Assembly (NCBI GenBank): GCA_028279405.1
Contig: JANQNU010000070.1
Span: forward strand, 124,001 to 188,000
DNA: 64,000 nucleotides
DNA from: Phycisphaerae bacterium
GTDB lineage: Bacteria; Planctomycetota; Phycisphaerae; UBA1845; Fen-1342
Reading direction: 5' to 3'
Part shown: positions 60,745 to 64,000 of the stretch, piece after piece
Layout of the letters: each line of letters starts with the position of its first letter
Position numbering within the stretch: the first letter of the stretch is position 1
Notes under the pieces: generated by a model
Seen by the model: the letters and a program-made list of their open reading frames with translations, nothing else
What the model was told of the DNA's origin: nothing
Databases searched by the model: none
Translations under genes and position numbers: made by a program

Positions 60745-63021
60745 ATGCAGCGCGATCGATTCACGGGGGTGGTCCTTGCCGCAATCCTGATCGTCCCGTT
60801 CGCTAACGCCGAAACGCGCTATGACGGTGATCGCGTCGTACGCGTCGAGGTCACGGACGAAGCGCAGCTCGACACACTCTTCAAGATTACTGACGACGTG
60901 TGGAGCCACGGGGTGGGGATCGGACACGTCGAGGTGCGCGTCTCCGAGACCCAATTCGCAACGCTGCTGGCCAGCGGGATGGACTACGAGATACTGATCG
61001 AAGACCTGCAGGCGCGAATCGACAGCGAACGGTCAACGATCGCGACCGGCACGGGCCCCTTCGACCAGTATCTTCCCTTCGAGGGCAGCCCATCGGTCGT
61101 CGAATTCCTCAACGGCCTGGCCGCTCGCCGACCCGATCTGGTCCAGATCGTCAGCATGGGGCAGTCGCTCGAGGGCCGGGAAATGTGGGTCGCGAAGATC
61201 ACCGGGCCGGGCGCCGGACCGAAACCCGGCATCCTCTACCACGGCGGACAACACGCGCGCGAGTGGATTACCGTCCCGACGATTCTCTACCTCGCCGAGC
61301 GGCTCGTCGACGACTACGACACCGACCCGCGCGTGCAGACGCTTGTCGATCGCTGCGAATGGTATCTGATGCCCGTCATGAACCCGGACGGCTACATCTT
61401 CTCCCGGGAGGATACCCGGCTGTGGCGTAAGAACCGACGCCCCAACCCCGACGGAAGCTTCGGCGTCGACCTGAACCGGAACTGGGATTTTGCGTGGGGC
61501 GGCGCCGGCTCCGACGACTTCCAATCCAGTCAGACCTACCGCGGCCCGGCAGCATTCTCCGAACCCGAAACACAGAACGTCCGCGATTTCATCATCGCGC
61601 ACCCGAACATCGTCGTGTACAACGACATTCATGCCTTTTCCCAACTCATCCTCTGGCCGTGGGGCTACCAGAGCGGGGCACCCGATGACGAGCGCTTCGC
61701 GACATTCGGATTCGGCATGGAGCAAATCATCGAGTCCGTCTACGGCACGCAATACGAAGCCGGCCCGGTACGGGACACCCTCTACATCGCCTCCGGCGTC
61801 TCGATCGATTGGGTCTGGGGGCAAATGGGCGTGCTGGCGTTCACCTACGAACTCCGCGATACCGGGGCCAACGGCTTCCTGCTCCCCGCGGACCAGATCC
61901 TGCCGAACTGTGAGGAAACCTACCCCGCGCTGCTCTGGCTCGCCGACCAGGCGACCGTCCCGTTCAACCTGCAGATCGCTGATGCGCTGCCGACACTCCA
62001 CACCCCGGAGGAGCCGCTCGATATCACCGTCCTGGCGAACGAGAACATCGCGATGATCGATCCGGATTCGGTGACGCTACACTTGCGTATCGGGAACAGC
62101 GCCAGCTTCAACACGTTCCCGATGAACGTCGACGGACCAAACCAGTTCACCGGCACGCTCCCCGGCGAAGATTGCGGCGAATCCCTCGCCTTCTACATCA
62201 GCGCCACACCATCGGGTGGCGGAAGCGAAGTGCTCATCCCATTGGGCGCCCCGGAGTCCGTGTTCCAGGTCCCGGTCGGTGTCGAAAACGAATCGGTCCG
62301 CGACACGTTCGAATCAGACAACGGCTGGACCGTCGACAGCGAGGATCTTTCCACCGGCGAGTGGGTGCGGGTCGACCCCATCGGTACCGTGCGCAACGGT
62401 CAACCGTGGCAACCGGAAGACGACAACCCCGCCGGCGAAGGCACCTTCTGCTACGTTACCGGCCAGGGTACACCGGGAGGCGGCGCCGGATCGGCCGATG
62501 TCGACGGTGGCCCCACGCGCCTGATCTCACCAGTCTACGATCTCAACGGAATTACCGACCCGGTGTTGCGCTATGCCCGCTGGTTTGCCAGCAGCGCCGA
62601 CGACACACTGCTCGTGCAAGTCAGCGACGATGGTACGAACTGGGTCCGCGTCGAGGACGTCTCGAGCCAGCCGACATGGGTCACGGTCGAGTTTCCGCTC
62701 GCGGACTACATCCCGGGCGCAACGCAAATGCAGGTCCGCTTCACCGCCAACGACAACCCGAACAACTCGGTCGTCGAAGCGGCAGTCGATGACGTCGTGA
62801 TCCTCTCCGTCGCCTGCGACTCGGAAACGCTACTCGGCGATCTCAATTGTGACGGCGTCGTATCCGTCGGCGACATCAACGCGTTCGTCCTCGCATTGAC
62901 CGACCCGGCCGGCTACGAAACGCAGTTCCCCGACTGTGACCGCCTGGCCGCGGACACGAATGACGACGACACGGTTAGCGTGGCCGACATCAACGGATTC
63001 GTGGCACTACTGACCGACTGA
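60745..63021 (+). CDS. Secreted M14 zinc carboxypeptidase with dockerin tail
   Basis: A 758-residue exported metallo-carboxypeptidase. Signal peptide (1-22), propeptide-like part, M14 domain with zinc ligands His170, Glu173 (HAREW) and His296 (NDIHAFSQ), the substrate-binding DLNRNWDF and the catalytic Glu369 (TYELRDTG). A beta-sandwich region (about 410-500) and a lectin/MAM-like segment precede the dockerin module (GDLNCDGVVSVGDIN, NDDDTVSVADIN). I prefer the ATG at 60745 with GGAGCAGG upstream to the TTG at 60733. Confidence 0.92.
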   Translation: MQRDRFTGVVLAAILIVPFANAETRYDGDRVVRVEVTDEAQLDTLFKITDDVWSHGVGIGHVEVRVSETQFATLLASGMDYEILIEDLQARIDSERSTIATGTGPFDQYLPFEGSPSVVEFLNGLAARRPDLVQIVSMGQSLEGREMWVAKITGPGAGPKPGILYHGGQHAREWITVPTILYLAERLVDDYDTDPRVQTLVDRCEWYLMPVMNPDGYIFSREDTRLWRKNRRPNPDGSFGVDLNRNWDFAWGGAGSDDFQSSQTYRGPAAFSEPETQNVRDFIIAHPNIVVYNDIHAFSQLILWPWGYQSGAPDDERFATFGFGMEQIIESVYGTQYEAGPVRDTLYIASGVSIDWVWGQMGVLAFTYELRDTGANGFLLPADQILPNCEETYPALLWLADQATVPFNLQIADALPTLHTPEEPLDITVLANENIAMIDPDSVTLHLRIGNSASFNTFPMNVDGPNQFTGTLPGEDCGESLAFYISATPSGGGSEVLIPLGAPESVFQVPVGVENESVRDTFESDNGWTVDSEDLSTGEWVRVDPIGTVRNGQPWQPEDDNPAGEGTFCYVTGQGTPGGGAGSADVDGGPTRLISPVYDLNGITDPVLRYARWFASSADDTLLVQVSDDGTNWVRVEDVSSQPTWVTVEFPLADYIPGATQMQVRFTANDNPNNSVVEAAVDDVVILSVACDSETLLGDLNCDGVVSVGDINAFVLALTDPAGYETQFPDCDRLAADTNDDDTVSVADINGFVALLTD

Positions 63022-63322
63022 GCCGACCGCCACGCTAGGCAAACAGTCAACCGTGTGGCGGCGACTCGTCGCCACCGGAGGCAACCTGGGCCCCGGTCGA
63101 TGACGCTTCGGCGTGCGACGTCCGTCACGCGCTCCGTAGCGGGACGAACCCGGTTACAATAGCATCGAGACGGGCACCAAGCCCCTATGAAAGGAAACAA
63201 GCATCATCAGTGAAACGGACGACATCGCAAACGGCAATCCGGTCGGCGGCCCATTGCCCATTGCCGGCAACGACGCTAGCCAAGCCACGCCTACGGAACA
63301 CGACCGAGCCCATCTCGTCGGC
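63022..63322. other. Intergenic/leader region before rlmN
   Basis: A short palindrome (GTGGCGGCGACTCGTCGCCAC) lies at about 63055-63075. The rlmN frame is open from at least 63203, so part of this stretch may be coding if an unusual start is used. Confidence 0.4.
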
Positions 63323-64000
63323 ATGAACGCCGCGGAGATCGGCGCACTGCTCGCGGATGCGGGACATCCGCGCTACCGCGTTGCACAGGTCATGGAGTGG
63401 GTGTTCGACAAGGGCGCCGGCACCTTCGACGAAATGACCAACTTGCCCAAGACGCTCCGGACCTGGCTGGCCGAGCGCTCCGTCGTGCGAACAGGTGCGA
63501 TAACGGCCCAGTCGGACGGCCGGGACGCGACCGAGAAGCTGCTGCTGACCTGGCCCGATCAGACCTCCGTCGAATGCGTTTGGATCCCCGAAGAAACGCG
63601 CAACACCGCCTGTATCTCGTCGCAGGTCGGTTGCCCGGTCGGTTGTCGTTTCTGCGCCAGCGGCATTGACGGCGTCGTGCGCAACTTGACCGCGTCCGAG
63701 ATCGTCGAGCAGGCGCTCGCGATCCGCGATCGGGTCCGCTCCGCGTCGCAGGCGGCCGGCGACGAGAAACCCGCGCGACTCACTAATATCGTCTTCATGG
63801 GGATGGGCGAACCCCTCGCGAACTACGACGAGGTACTCAAAGCCGTTCGGCGAATCAATGCCCTGGACGGACTCGCGATCGGGGCCCGCAAGATCACCCT
63901 CAGCACGGTCGGCTTGCCCAAGCAGATTCGTCGACTCGCGAAAGAGGACATCCCGCTGAACCTGGCGCTGTCGCTGCATGCACCGAATGACGAGCTGCGC
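63323..64000 (+). CDS. rlmN: 23S rRNA (adenine2503-C2)-methyltransferase, 5' part
   Basis: Radical SAM methyltransferase that methylates A2503 of 23S rRNA and A37 of some tRNAs. The gene is cut by the window edge. Visible are MNAAEIGALLADAGHPRYRVAQVMEWVF, the cluster motif CPVGCRFC, MGMGEPLANYDEV and ITLSTVGLPKQIRRL. RlmN enzymes usually have a few more residues in front. The frame is open back to 63203, but only the ATG at 63323 and a TTG at 63254 are usable starts, so the true N-terminus is uncertain. An AAAGGA ribosome-like site sits at 63190-63195, next to an ATC codon. Confidence 0.9.
   Translation, partial: MNAAEIGALLADAGHPRYRVAQVMEWVFDKGAGTFDEMTNLPKTLRTWLAERSVVRTGAITAQSDGRDATEKLLLTWPDQTSVECVWIPEETRNTACISSQVGCPVGCRFCASGIDGVVRNLTASEIVEQALAIRDRVRSASQAAGDEKPARLTNIVFMGMGEPLANYDEVLKAVRRINALDGLAIGARKITLSTVGLPKQIRRLAKEDIPLNLALSLHAPNDELR

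Overview
The window reads as chromosomal DNA of a GC-rich member of the Planctomycetota, most likely near the Phycisphaerae. The lineage call is inference. It rests on five secreted proteins ending in a type I dockerin-like tail of the GDxNCDGxxSVGDIN type, a YacL-like PIN/TRAM membrane protein, an H-X9-DG pseudopilin-like tail, an ECF sigma - CHAT - subtilase operon, and dispersed GGTGGCACTGG-type palindromes that I recall from planctomycete genomes. I saw no rRNA, tRNA, CRISPR array or insertion sequence.

Layout. (1) 1-6.3 kb, minus strand: a flagellar operon in the order membrane TPR protein, FlgN-like chaperone, soluble histidine kinase, sigma-54 activator, flgB, flgC. A near-consensus sigma-54 promoter precedes flgB, so the activator probably drives the rod genes beside it. 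(2) 6.5-11.6 kb: a diguanylate cyclase, a three-gene operon (glycosyltransferase, radical SAM/SPASM, epimerase) and a YjfB-like small motility protein. (3) 11.7-16.9 kb: three paralogous secreted dockerin proteins; two are a recent tandem copy that includes the promoter. (4) 17-31.3 kb: housekeeping and scattered genes (sucD, an AlkA-like glycosylase, a TPR-gluzincin peptidase, PIN/TRAM, an EEP lipoprotein, a LolA-like protein, YggL, a sortilin-like beta-propeller, a VOC protein, a dicarboxylate symporter). (5) 31.3-37.8 kb, minus strand: an SOS-type mutagenesis cassette imuA-imuB-dnaE2. (6) 38-47.5 kb, plus strand: the most unusual part of the window, a LysM/peptidoglycan-binding protein followed by four tandem paralogues of about 640-690 residues. 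Each paralogue joins two N-terminal cysteine/histidine zinc modules to an endonuclease/exonuclease/phosphatase (EEP) domain. (7) 47.5-50.2 kb: a sugar isomerase/epimerase, a Gfo/Idh/MocA oxidoreductase and a UbiE/MenG methyltransferase. (8) 50.3-57 kb, minus strand: ECF sigma, a putative regulator, a TPR-CHAT protease and a secreted subtilase with dockerin. (9) 57-64 kb: an H-X9-DG protein, ilvE, a secreted M14 carboxypeptidase with dockerin, and the 5' part of rlmN, cut by the window edge.

The best candidate for an undescribed system is region 6. The four zinc-module/EEP proteins keep most EEP metal and catalytic residues but all carry GDFY or GDYY where typical enzymes have GDFN. They follow a LysM/PGB protein by only 18 bp. 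The LysM protein resembles a family I recall beside type VI secretion or PAAR-type effectors, so the array may encode a set of effector or nuclease variants. That role is inference. A second candidate is the ECF sigma - CHAT - subtilase operon, in which a caspase-like protease gene lies 4 bp from a secreted subtilisin gene.
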